5,613 nt of DNA, from NCBI GenBank assembly GCA_009392095.1, contig VFHF01000235.1, positions 1 to 5,613 of the forward strand, given 5' to 3'. The DNA comes from SAR202 cluster bacterium. Its GTDB lineage: Bacteria > Chloroflexota > Dehalococcoidia > Lucifugimonadales > UBA3495. Position numbers and translations under genes: made by a program. Shown here piece by piece: positions 1 to 5,455 of this stretch (within the stretch, counting starts at the first letter, position 1; every line of letters begins with the position of its first letter). The notes under the pieces were generated by a model. That model worked only from the letters and a program-made list of their open reading frames with translations. It did not search any database and was not told where the DNA came from.

Positions 1-2
1 TA

Positions 3-71
3 ACCATAGAAATCGAAGGAAAAGAAAAACCGGCGTGCGTTGCAGAGATGGTGTCTAGGTATTATTTCTAG
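3..71 (+). CDS. C-terminal tail of an unidentified protein (5' end outside window)
   Basis: The frame beginning at base 3 is open from the window edge to a TAG at 69-71 and encodes 22 residues that read like a genuine protein end, including the stretch EGKEKPACVAEMVSRYY. The other two plus frames meet stops early. The stop lies 4 bases from the stop of the minus-strand small gene, a tight convergent arrangement that supports both. I do not recognise the family with certainty. A KPA-x-VAE type tail vaguely recalls the ends of some acyl-CoA hydratase or dehydratase-like proteins, but that is recollection and not a domain call. Too little is visible to say whether it belongs with the CoA-handling cluster on the same strand; about 600 bases and an opposing gene separate them. 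Confidence 0.55.
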   Translation, partial: TIEIEGKEKPACVAEMVSRYYF

Positions 72-75
72 AAAA

Positions 76-383
76 TTACGTTCCCAGGGCATCAAAGCGT
101 CGATGTAATTCGACTCCTGAGGCTTCAGAAATAGGGTCGTCTGGCATGAACAATGTTCTCCTTTTATTACCATCAGATGAGAAAGGGACGTAGGCATCAA
201 ACGCTGATCTGTCTCCGGTCAGGCATTGGTGGCCCTCCCGGGTGACCACTCGAAATCTAGGTCAATGCGGTACTCCAGATGGGGCATCATAGCCTCACTA
301 CATAGATCGTGCTCCTTCCGGAATCGTAGGTACAGTTCCCGGTATCGAAGGGGTAGGTTTTGGAAATCCTCCTCGATGCTCAT
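76..383 (-). pseudogene. Small hypothetical protein gene interrupted by a single-base frameshift
   Basis: Reading leftward from ATG at 383, the frame encodes a charged N-terminus (MSIEEDFQNLPLRYRELYLR) and runs to a TGA at 219. A second frame, offset by one base, is open from about 261 to a TAA at 76-78 and reads just as coherently: it contains REGHQCLTGDRSAFDAY and ends in ELHRRFDALGT. Joining the two near the three-T run on the minus strand (plus bases 253-255) gives a smooth YRIDLDF-RVVTREG junction and a protein of about 102 residues. The total length of 308 bases is one short of a multiple of three, as expected from one lost base. Codon choice in both halves looks protein-like, with GAG, GAC, CTG, GTC and TTC common. 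The ribosome-binding site at ATG 383 is weak (CAGG). No family is recognised. It could be a recent pseudogene, an assembly or sequencing error, or a -1 slippage product. Confidence 0.55.
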
Positions 384-420
384 GGTGCCTGACCAAGGCA
401 AAGGATTTGAGAGTAATATT

Positions 421-450
421 AGTATGGAAATTATTAAGTCGTGTTGTAAA
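421..450 (-). promoter_or_regulatory. Candidate promoter for the small minus-strand gene
   Basis: On the minus strand a TTTACA (-35-like, 5 of 6 to consensus; plus bases 445-450) is followed after 18 bases by CATACT (-10-like, 4 of 6; plus bases 421-426). Both lie in an AT-rich stretch (about 402-455) that stands out from the surrounding sequence. Transcription would begin roughly 30 bases before ATG 383. This is a consensus match by eye only. Confidence 0.3.
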
Positions 451-610
451 TTAAGGGTACGGCTTCGTAAGTGGCGTTGGCACAAGTTCCGAGTTCAGAT
501 AATAGCGACGACACGATAGCTAATTGACTTTCTCTCATGTGGCCGAAGCGCAAGGCGCAGTTGGTGAGGGCAATCAAGGTTCAGCAATCACCCAATGGAA
601 TCCACACGTG

Positions 611-630
611 GGTCTAAATTGGACTAGACC
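611..630. promoter_or_regulatory. Inverted repeat upstream of the CoA cluster, possible operator
   Basis: Perfect 6-bp arms, GGTCTA (611-616) and TAGACC (625-630), flank an 8-base spacer 41 bases before the first gene of the cluster. It is not followed by a T run, so it does not look like a terminator. Its position suits an operator for a dimeric repressor or activator. No regulator gene is in the window, so the binding protein is unknown. Confidence 0.4.
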
Positions 631-648
631 AGGGTTCTGTCTTAACAT
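619..648 (+). promoter_or_regulatory. Weak candidate promoter of the CoA cluster
   Basis: TTGGAC (619-624) and TAACAT (643-648) are separated by 18 bases and loosely resemble -35 and -10 boxes. The -35-like box lies inside the inverted repeat at 611-630, so a protein bound there would compete with RNA polymerase. The match is poor, especially at -35, and the true promoter could be elsewhere in 450-660. Confidence 0.2.
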
Positions 649-661
649 TTAACGAATAATC

Positions 662-669
662 AGGAGGGG
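662..669 (+). promoter_or_regulatory. Strong Shine-Dalgarno sequence of the DUF35 gene
   Basis: AGGAGGGG contains a full AGGAGG core that ends 4 bases before ATG 672. It is the strongest ribosome-binding site in the window, fixes the start of the first cluster gene, and suggests efficient translation of this small subunit. Confidence 0.8.
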
Positions 670-671
670 AA

Positions 672-1082
672 ATGCCCAAGATAATCCCGGTTCCCGATGA
701 GTTGAGCAAGCCTTTTTGGGACGCCGTCAACGAGAAACGGTTGTTGTTGCAAAATTGTACCGTTTGCGACAGGCTCCAATACCCACCGCGACAGGCATGC
801 TTGTCCTGCGGTTCTGCGGAGAAGCTGGAATGGAAGGATGTGGAAGGGAGAGGTCACGTATCTACCTATATCGTGATAGAGGATGGCCGGCTGAACCGGC
901 GTATGCCTGATCAGCCCTATAACTTGGCTCTAATAACCCTGGACCAAGACCCGAGCATTAATTTCTACTCCAACCTTCCGGGAGTTCCACCTTACGAAGT
1001 CCCCGTGGGGGCTGCTGTCCAAGTGATTTTTGAAGAGGTTGGGCCGGACCAACTGATCCACGAATGGCAGGTGGTGGGTTAA
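672..1082 (+). CDS. DUF35 zinc-ribbon/OB-fold acyl-CoA-binding protein
   Basis: This 136-residue protein has the usual two-part DUF35 layout. An N-terminal helix (about residues 8-24, DELSKPFWDAVNEKRLLLQ) leads into a rubredoxin-like zinc ribbon with Cys29-x2-Cys32-x10-Cys43-x2-Cys46. An OB-fold follows from about residue 55 to the end, with the family's G-x-G-x-V-x-T/S-Y pattern at 59-66 and a PYNLALITLD strand near 82-91. Length is typical. Family members are normally non-catalytic partners of thiolase-fold enzymes: they bridge subunits, hold the CoA pantetheine arm (archaeal thiolase/HMG-CoA synthase complex) or complete an aldolase (ChsH2 with Ltp2). The very next gene, 46 bases downstream on the same strand, is a thiolase-fold protein, so a two-protein complex is the natural inference. 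The start is fixed by the Shine-Dalgarno sequence at 662. Cytoplasmic: no signal or membrane segment. Confidence 0.93.
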   Translation: MPKIIPVPDELSKPFWDAVNEKRLLLQNCTVCDRLQYPPRQACLSCGSAEKLEWKDVEGRGHVSTYIVIEDGRLNRRMPDQPYNLALITLDQDPSINFYSNLPGVPPYEVPVGAAVQVIFEEVGPDQLIHEWQVVG

Positions 1083-1128
1083 CCAGCCGGACCATTCCAA
1101 AGACTCTTGTAATGAGAAAAGGTGAGTG

Positions 1129-2445
1129 ATGGCTACGCAAACTCCATATGAGTGGCGAAGAGATACAGACGGGATGGGGGTCTGGGAGCACCGGGGCATG
1201 GTAGCGGTGGCTGGATTCGGTCATTCCCCCGTTGACCGGCGTTGGGACGAGACGTCCATGGATAAAACCCTGGGCGCATACTCTATGCTCGCCTGTGATA
1301 TGGCCATGAAGGACGCGGGAGTTACCCCAGACCAGATCGATGGGGTCATCTGCTGCGAGAGTCATATCGCCGGCAACAGCGGAGGCACCTCTTCCACCTG
1401 GGCACCGCGGCCCTACTTCGACGCTCCCTACGATTCCGAATGGGGTCTTACCCTGATAAACGCCGAATGGCTTGTCAAACAGATGGAGATGCCTAACGTA
1501 AAATACGCCCCGTCCAACGTACCCACCATCGGTGAAATGATGGGTCTTGCGGCCCAGTCCGTAGGCGATGGGCTTTGCACCACCTGTTTGGTGATATACC
1601 CAACAGGGAACCTAGAAGGCAGGTATCGCCGCGGTGGCGAGAACGCGGAGGACTATGCAAAAGAGGCCCGGCAATGGACGGTCCCCTGGGGGAACCACGG
1701 AGGCAACGACTTCATCAACATCTTCCCTCACAATCAGTATTGCCTAAAATACGGTGGGACCCACGACGACCTGGCCCCTTTTGTGATCAACCAACACCGA
1801 AACGGACTTTTGACCCCATGGGGCTACAATGCCTCCAGTGGGATGGTTCAACTTACCGACGAGGATTACGTGAATTCCAGGTATATTCTGAATCCGCTCC
1901 GAATATTTGATTGTGATAGGCCGGTCAACGCCTCGGCTGCCTACCTGGTCACCACTGCCGAGCGCGCTCGGGATATGCGGCAACCACCAGTGTACGTACT
2001 CAACCATTCCCAGCATAATTTCACACAGCGCACCACCCAACCGGATTTAGACGAGATAGAAGACTGGACGGACCGCGCCGCCCGGAGAATGTATGAAGGC
2101 GCCGGACTAGGTCCTGCAGATGTTGATATTTTTAACCCTTATGACGGTTACTCCGTAATGTCCCAGTTTTTTCTGGAGGCCTTCCAGTGGCACGGTGTAA
2201 ATAGAGGAGACGCTTTCGCCTTTTACGCGGACGACATTAGAGTGGAGGGTCCGCATCCTTTCAGCTCCAGCGGTGGCAATCTGGGGAACGGCCGTACCCG
2301 CACCGCCATGTATACCGACAGTATCGAACAGCTTCGCGGATCGGCCGGCCCACGGCAGGTCACGGTACGAGCCGAAACTGCGTTGGCGGCCTTCACCACG
2401 CCCAGTAGTGGCGGTTGGATGATGTTCGGCAAGCACCCCAGCTAA
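1129..2445 (+). CDS. SCP-x/Ltp2-type thiolase-like protein lacking thiolase catalytic residues
   Basis: A 438-residue protein with the SCP-x/lipid-transfer-type thiolase pattern: MVAVAGFGHSP near residue 24, the DQIDGVICCES strand (69-78), NPLRIFDCDRPVNASAAYLV (255-274) and the C-terminal GGNLGNGR...QLRG region (382-404). The thiolase active site appears absent. Ala127 (in YAPSN) sits where the nucleophilic Cys is expected, Arg389 replaces the GHP histidine, Asn336 (NPYDGYS) replaces the other usual His/Asn-His motif, and Ser426 replaces the C-terminal Cys. Conserved tyrosines such as Tyr338 and Tyr341 remain. This resembles non-thiolytic members such as Ltp2 aldolases, which act with a DUF35 partner, here encoded just upstream. 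Start: ATG 1129 has AGGTG four bases upstream. GTG 1126 directly abuts that site and is less likely; ATG 1198 would remove a 23-residue tryptophan-rich leader. The residue alignment was made by eye. Confidence 0.88.
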   Translation: MATQTPYEWRRDTDGMGVWEHRGMVAVAGFGHSPVDRRWDETSMDKTLGAYSMLACDMAMKDAGVTPDQIDGVICCESHIAGNSGGTSSTWAPRPYFDAPYDSEWGLTLINAEWLVKQMEMPNVKYAPSNVPTIGEMMGLAAQSVGDGLCTTCLVIYPTGNLEGRYRRGGENAEDYAKEARQWTVPWGNHGGNDFINIFPHNQYCLKYGGTHDDLAPFVINQHRNGLLTPWGYNASSGMVQLTDEDYVNSRYILNPLRIFDCDRPVNASAAYLVTTAERARDMRQPPVYVLNHSQHNFTQRTTQPDLDEIEDWTDRAARRMYEGAGLGPADVDIFNPYDGYSVMSQFFLEAFQWHGVNRGDAFAFYADDIRVEGPHPFSSSGGNLGNGRTRTAMYTDSIEQLRGSAGPRQVTVRAETALAAFTTPSSGGWMMFGKHPS

Positions 2446-2494
2446 ACAACTTCATCAACTATCCCTTTTCTAATCGGAAGTGGGATTTCCTTTT

Positions 2495-2515
2495 CGGGCC
2501 GTTGATCACGGGCCG
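2495..2515. repeat. Short direct repeat in the gap before the first CoA-transferase
   Basis: CGGGCCG occurs twice (2495-2501 and 2509-2515) around TTGATCA. It lies in the 111-base gap between the thiolase-like gene and the first CoA-transferase. It could be a regulatory site or RNA structure, since GGCC is self-complementary, but it is short enough to be chance. Confidence 0.25.
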
Positions 2516-2556
2516 GAGACGAGCTCACAGTCGAACTCGCCCATTTGAGAGCCAAT

Positions 2557-3816
2557 ATGCCGCAAAATCGGATCCTAGAGGGTGTTCGCGTCCTCACCTT
2601 GGAACAGGTTCACGCGCTGCCTTGGGGAACCTCTTTCCTGGCTGACCTGGGTGCTCAGGTCATTCGCGTGGAAAGCTTGGCCCATCTCCAAGACCGCAAG
2701 GCAGGGCCGTTCCCAGACGGGAAGCCCTCCCAGGAATGGTGGAACGAAGGGGGCAATCTGGCCTACTTTGGCACTCGCAACAAGCAGAGCCTCGGTCTGG
2801 ACGTGACCGCTCCCCAGGGCAAGGAGGCTTTTCTCAAGCTAGCTCAAAATTGCGACATCGTTACCGATAACTTCCGGCCTGGCACCATGGAGCGGTTCGG
2901 CTTTGATCATGAGAGCCTGGCCAAGCTAAATCCGAAGATCATCACCTTGAGCTCCACGGCCTATGGCTATACCGGACCGTGGCGAAGGGCCGGCTCTCGA
3001 GCCCGTACGGTGGATGCCTCCTGCGGCATGTCTTACCTCACCGGTTACGAAAATGGTCCGTCCCATCGGGCCAGCAATAACTACATGGATCATTCGGTGG
3101 GCAACAACGTGGCCTATGCCCTGTTGCTGGCGCTGTATCAACGCAACAAGACTGGTAAAGGAATGCGCATCGACCTCACCATGCAGGAAACAGGCGTGTC
3201 GGCCATCGGCCCCGCAATTCTGGAAACCCAGCGCGGAATTACTCGCTCTCGTCTGGGTTGTGGCCATATGTGGAAGTCGCCCCACAACATCTTCCCCTGC
3301 CGCGGTTTCGACCGTTGGATAGCCATCGCAGTGTCGAGCGATGAAGAATGGCAGAGGCTAAGACAGGCTATGGATGAGCCGCTCTGGGCAGCCGATCCTC
3401 GCTTCGACACGGCTCAAGGCCGCTGGCGCCACCGCCACCACTTGGGCGATCTTTTGTCAGATTGGACCCAAACCAAAGACGATCAAGATTTAATGAACCA
3501 CCTTCAAATTAATGGCGTTGCCGCAGGTGCGGTGTTAACCGCTGAGGACCTAGTGGCGAATCCTCATCTAAAGGATCGAGGTTACATAGAGGAGTTTGAA
3601 AACGTCAATGCACCTCATGCCGGCAAACGGAAATATGCCGGTCGTCCTTTCCGTATGCCGCAAATTCCCTTTACCATCCGTCATGTGGCGGCCCTCGGTG
3701 AGCACAATGTGGAAACGCTGCGGGATGTTGCCGGATTGTCCGATGAGGAGATCGCCACCATGGCCAACGAAGGGGTAATCTTCACCCAACCACTACCCAC
3801 CGAAACTCCACCCTAG
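2557..3816 (+). CDS. Family III (CaiB/BaiF-type) CoA-transferase, catalytic Asp present
   Basis: A 419-residue protein of the usual family length. It opens with the family pattern ILEGVRVLTLEQV...FLADLGAQVIRVES (residues 5-40), followed by TRNKQSLGLDV, the DNFRPGTMERFG motif, and ITLSSTAYGYTGPWRRAG. The region NYMDHSVGNNVAYALLLAL carries Asp178 at the position of formyl-CoA transferase Asp169, the residue that forms the aspartyl-CoA anhydride. NKTGKGMRIDLTMQE follows as expected, and the C-terminal domain ends with the typical GEHN. It should transfer CoA from a donor thioester to a carboxylic acid; the acids cannot be named. These enzymes form interlocked dimers in the cytoplasm. ATG 2557 is preferred because GAGAG ends 5 bases upstream; TTG 2545 would add four residues. 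It follows the thiolase-like gene by 111 bases with no clear terminator between them, so cotranscription is plausible but not shown. Confidence 0.93.
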   Translation: MPQNRILEGVRVLTLEQVHALPWGTSFLADLGAQVIRVESLAHLQDRKAGPFPDGKPSQEWWNEGGNLAYFGTRNKQSLGLDVTAPQGKEAFLKLAQNCDIVTDNFRPGTMERFGFDHESLAKLNPKIITLSSTAYGYTGPWRRAGSRARTVDASCGMSYLTGYENGPSHRASNNYMDHSVGNNVAYALLLALYQRNKTGKGMRIDLTMQETGVSAIGPAILETQRGITRSRLGCGHMWKSPHNIFPCRGFDRWIAIAVSSDEEWQRLRQAMDEPLWAADPRFDTAQGRWRHRHHLGDLLSDWTQTKDDQDLMNHLQINGVAAGAVLTAEDLVANPHLKDRGYIEEFENVNAPHAGKRKYAGRPFRMPQIPFTIRHVAALGEHNVETLRDVAGLSDEEIATMANEGVIFTQPLPTETPP

Positions 3817-3825
3817 GGCGTAACT

Positions 3826-3847
3826 GCTCAAGGGCTCAAGGCTCAAG
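3826..3847 (+). repeat. Triple GCTCAAG short tandem repeat
   Basis: GCTCAAG occurs three times (3826-3832, 3834-3840 and 3841-3847), with one extra G after the first copy. It sits ten bases after the stop of the first CoA-transferase gene. The ends CTGCT and AGCAG could pair around it, but no T run follows. It is probably a slippage-generated repeat in intergenic DNA. Confidence 0.5.
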
Positions 3848-3924
3848 CAGGGCGATTATAACGGACGGCAAGCCAAATACGGTGGGAAGGCGATTCTCCA
3901 TAGAATTTTAAGGTTTTGACGGAA

Positions 3925-5130
3925 ATGAATATCTTATCGGATATAAAGGTATTAGAAGTGGCCAACAACCTGTCAGGGGCTTTCTGCGCGAAGTTGCTGG
4001 CCGACCAGGGTGCTGATACCGTCAAAGTGGAACCGCCCGGCTGGGGCGATACAGCGCGCCGGGAACCGCCTTTCATAAATGGCGTCCCCGACCTTGAGGG
4101 CTCCACTATTTTCTTGGCTTTCAACACAAACAAGAGGGGGATTACTTTAGACATCGAACAAGCCCTTGGCCGTGAGTTGCTGCTGCGACTGGTGGCAGAT
4201 GCGGACGTCCTGATTGAAAGCTATCCACCGGGACATCTGGAAAGCCTGGGCTTGGGATACCAGGTCTTGAGAGAAACGAATCCCGGATTGGTCGTCTCCT
4301 CCGTTACATATTTCGGCCAGACTGGCCCTTACCGGGACTACCGGGGCGGAGACCTGGTGGTCCAAGCATTGGGAGGCTTCCTCCACGCAGTGACCGGTTC
4401 AGAGGATCGCCCTCCCATGGGGACAGCCCTGGAGCAGATGGAAATCACCGCCGCCCGGAACGGAGCCATCGCCATAATGGCTGCGCTCCTCCACCGCCAG
4501 CAATCCGGGGAGGGTCAGCACGTAGACCTGTCCACCATGGAAGCCGCCGTTAGCACCCCCTCTGGCTTGATCCATCCTTACAGTTTCACAGGCCGGAGCC
4601 CCAAACGCGGGGGAAGCGATGGAAATGTGATGGACGGGATGCACCTGTCCACCAAAGACGGCGAAGTGACATTGACCACCGCCGGAACCGGAGGGCGACC
4701 GATGGAGGCCTGGTCCGAATTTCTCGAGGAGCCGAAGTTGCTGGATCCAAAATTCGCTACCCGGCAGAGCCGCATGGAGAATTGGGAAGAACTCCACAGC
4801 CTGGTGGCCCCGACGCTGGCCCGGTGGAATAACCTGGACCTGATGCGGGAAACCATGGCCCGGGGATTGGTCATAGGGTTGGTCCAGAATCCCCAGCAAG
4901 TGGTAAGCTCACCCCATCTAGCCGAGCGAAGCTATTTCGTGGAGATGGACCATCCGGAAGCGGGAAGCCTAAAATACCCGGGTCCAGGTTTCCTGATAGA
5001 CGGGGTGAACCCCATGGAGGGCAGCAAGGCGGCCCCGGCACTAGGCGAGCACAACTCAGAGATAATCGGCGGCGAGTTGGGTCTTTCGGTTGAAGAGTTG
5101 GGTCTACTTCGCGCCTCCCAAGTCATCTAG
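3925..5130 (+). CDS. Family III (CaiB/BaiF-type) CoA-transferase with Glu at the catalytic Asp position
   Basis: A 401-residue paralogue of the preceding protein. It keeps the family pattern throughout: IKVLEVANNLSGAFCAKLLADQGADTVKVE (residues 6-35), NTNKRGITLDIEQ, ESYPPGHLESLGLGY, SVTYFGQTGPYRDYRGGD, HRQQSGEGQHVDLSTMEA and a C-terminal YPGPGFL...LGEHNSEI. The difference is at the active site. Counting back from the conserved AL of the following helix, the catalytic Asp position is occupied by Glu173 (EQMEITAARNGAI), and the glycine four residues later is Ala. It might use Glu as nucleophile, have shifted chemistry, or serve as the non-catalytic partner of its neighbour in a heteromer, as other family III enzymes such as BbsEF have two different subunits. 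ATG 3925 is chosen with a distant AAGG at 3910-3913; TTG 3916 lies too close to that site. It lies 108 bases after its paralogue. Confidence 0.92.
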   Translation: MNILSDIKVLEVANNLSGAFCAKLLADQGADTVKVEPPGWGDTARREPPFINGVPDLEGSTIFLAFNTNKRGITLDIEQALGRELLLRLVADADVLIESYPPGHLESLGLGYQVLRETNPGLVVSSVTYFGQTGPYRDYRGGDLVVQALGGFLHAVTGSEDRPPMGTALEQMEITAARNGAIAIMAALLHRQQSGEGQHVDLSTMEAAVSTPSGLIHPYSFTGRSPKRGGSDGNVMDGMHLSTKDGEVTLTTAGTGGRPMEAWSEFLEEPKLLDPKFATRQSRMENWEELHSLVAPTLARWNNLDLMRETMARGLVIGLVQNPQQVVSSPHLAERSYFVEMDHPEAGSLKYPGPGFLIDGVNPMEGSKAAPALGEHNSEIIGGELGLSVEELGLLRASQVI

Positions 5131-5152
5131 CAATTTTATGCTTTGACGATCG

Positions 5153-5455
5153 TTACTCTTTAGCGCCAAGATCATTGCAACTAGACCCAGAGGGCATGTT
5201 TTTTACTACGTCAGTACGGTAATCGGGGTTCTTCCTACAACGATCTGCCCAGACTTCGTCTGTGGCCTTAAATCCAGGATGCTCGTACGTGGCTAAAGCT
5301 GATGATACTGCCGTCCCAATCGTAGGAACAGATGTATCAAGACCCGGACAGGGCTCTCCGATACACTCGTAACTGCTTGGTCGGGAAGTTTCACTACAGC
5401 TGACTGGCAGTAAGACGGCTATGAAACATATGGTTAATGCTCTTGGTGCTTTCAT
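5153..5455 (-). CDS. Small cysteine-rich putative lipoprotein
   Basis: A 100-residue protein with a short basic N-terminus (MKAPR), a hydrophobic stretch (residues 6-18, ALTICFIAVLLPV) and Cys20 after VS, resembling a lipobox. The -3 residue is Pro, so the lipobox is imperfect and cleavage by signal peptidase I is an alternative. The predicted mature part has Cys31, Cys36, Cys73 and Cys93, enough for two disulfides, and is rich in Ser, Pro and Thr early on; this suits an extracytoplasmic location. I recognise no family. ATG 5455 has AGAGGA seven bases upstream (plus bases 5463-5468). Codon use by eye is less GC-biased at third positions than in the amidase remnant just upstream or the CoA genes, a hint of separate origin. 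It converges on the second CoA-transferase with 22 bases between stops and no clear terminator hairpin. Confidence 0.68.
   Translation of the reverse strand: MKAPRALTICFIAVLLPVSCSETSRPSSYECIGEPCPGLDTSVPTIGTAVSSALATYEHPGFKATDEVWADRCRKNPDYRTDVVKNMPSGSSCNDLGAKE

Larger units (their letters stand above)
384..671. other. Intergenic region between divergent genes
   Basis: This 288-base stretch separates the minus-strand small gene from the plus-strand CoA cluster. It contains an AT-rich segment (about 402-455) with a candidate minus-strand promoter, an inverted repeat at 611-630, a weak plus-strand promoter candidate overlapping it, and a strong ribosome-binding site at the right end. I see no convincing gene, RNA gene or transposon end. 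A divergent regulatory region is the most economical reading. Confidence 0.6.

Noticed and set aside
117..128. Small hairpin CTGA-GGCT-TCAG as a terminator between the convergent genes.
   Set aside because: The stem is only 4 bp, has no T run, and lies inside the coding part of the minus-strand small gene.
88..201. Repeated GGCATCAAA at 88-96 and 193-201, a possible direct repeat or attachment-site pair.
   Set aside because: Both copies fall in the same minus-strand frame of the small gene and encode Phe-Asp-Ala, so coding constraint and chance explain them.
226..519. 97-codon plus-strand open frame opposite the small minus-strand gene.
   Set aside because: Its product is rich in Arg, Ser and Trp, as expected for an antisense shadow. 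It has no plausible ribosome-binding site and the minus-strand frames make better protein sense.
524..529. TTGACT as a -35 box for the CoA cluster.
   Set aside because: No acceptable -10 sequence lies 16-18 bases downstream; the sequence there is GC-rich.
434..577. Minus-strand open stretch of about 48 codons (TTG start at 577, or ATG at 538) in the divergent intergenic region.
   Set aside because: There is no Shine-Dalgarno sequence before either start, no recognisable motif, and it runs through the AT-rich candidate promoter region. It could be a remnant but cannot be supported.
4399..4899. Long minus-strand open frame of 166 codons inside the second CoA-transferase gene.
   Set aside because: It is antisense to a well-recognised family protein, and its His-, Gly- and Pro-rich product reflects the complementary codons. 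No start context supports it. The antisense frames at 958-1365 and 2926-3285 are rejected for the same reason.
5131..5155. Short palindrome ACGATCGT (5146-5153) as a bidirectional terminator between the convergent genes.
   Set aside because: The palindrome has no loop to form a stable hairpin and no flanking T run in either direction.
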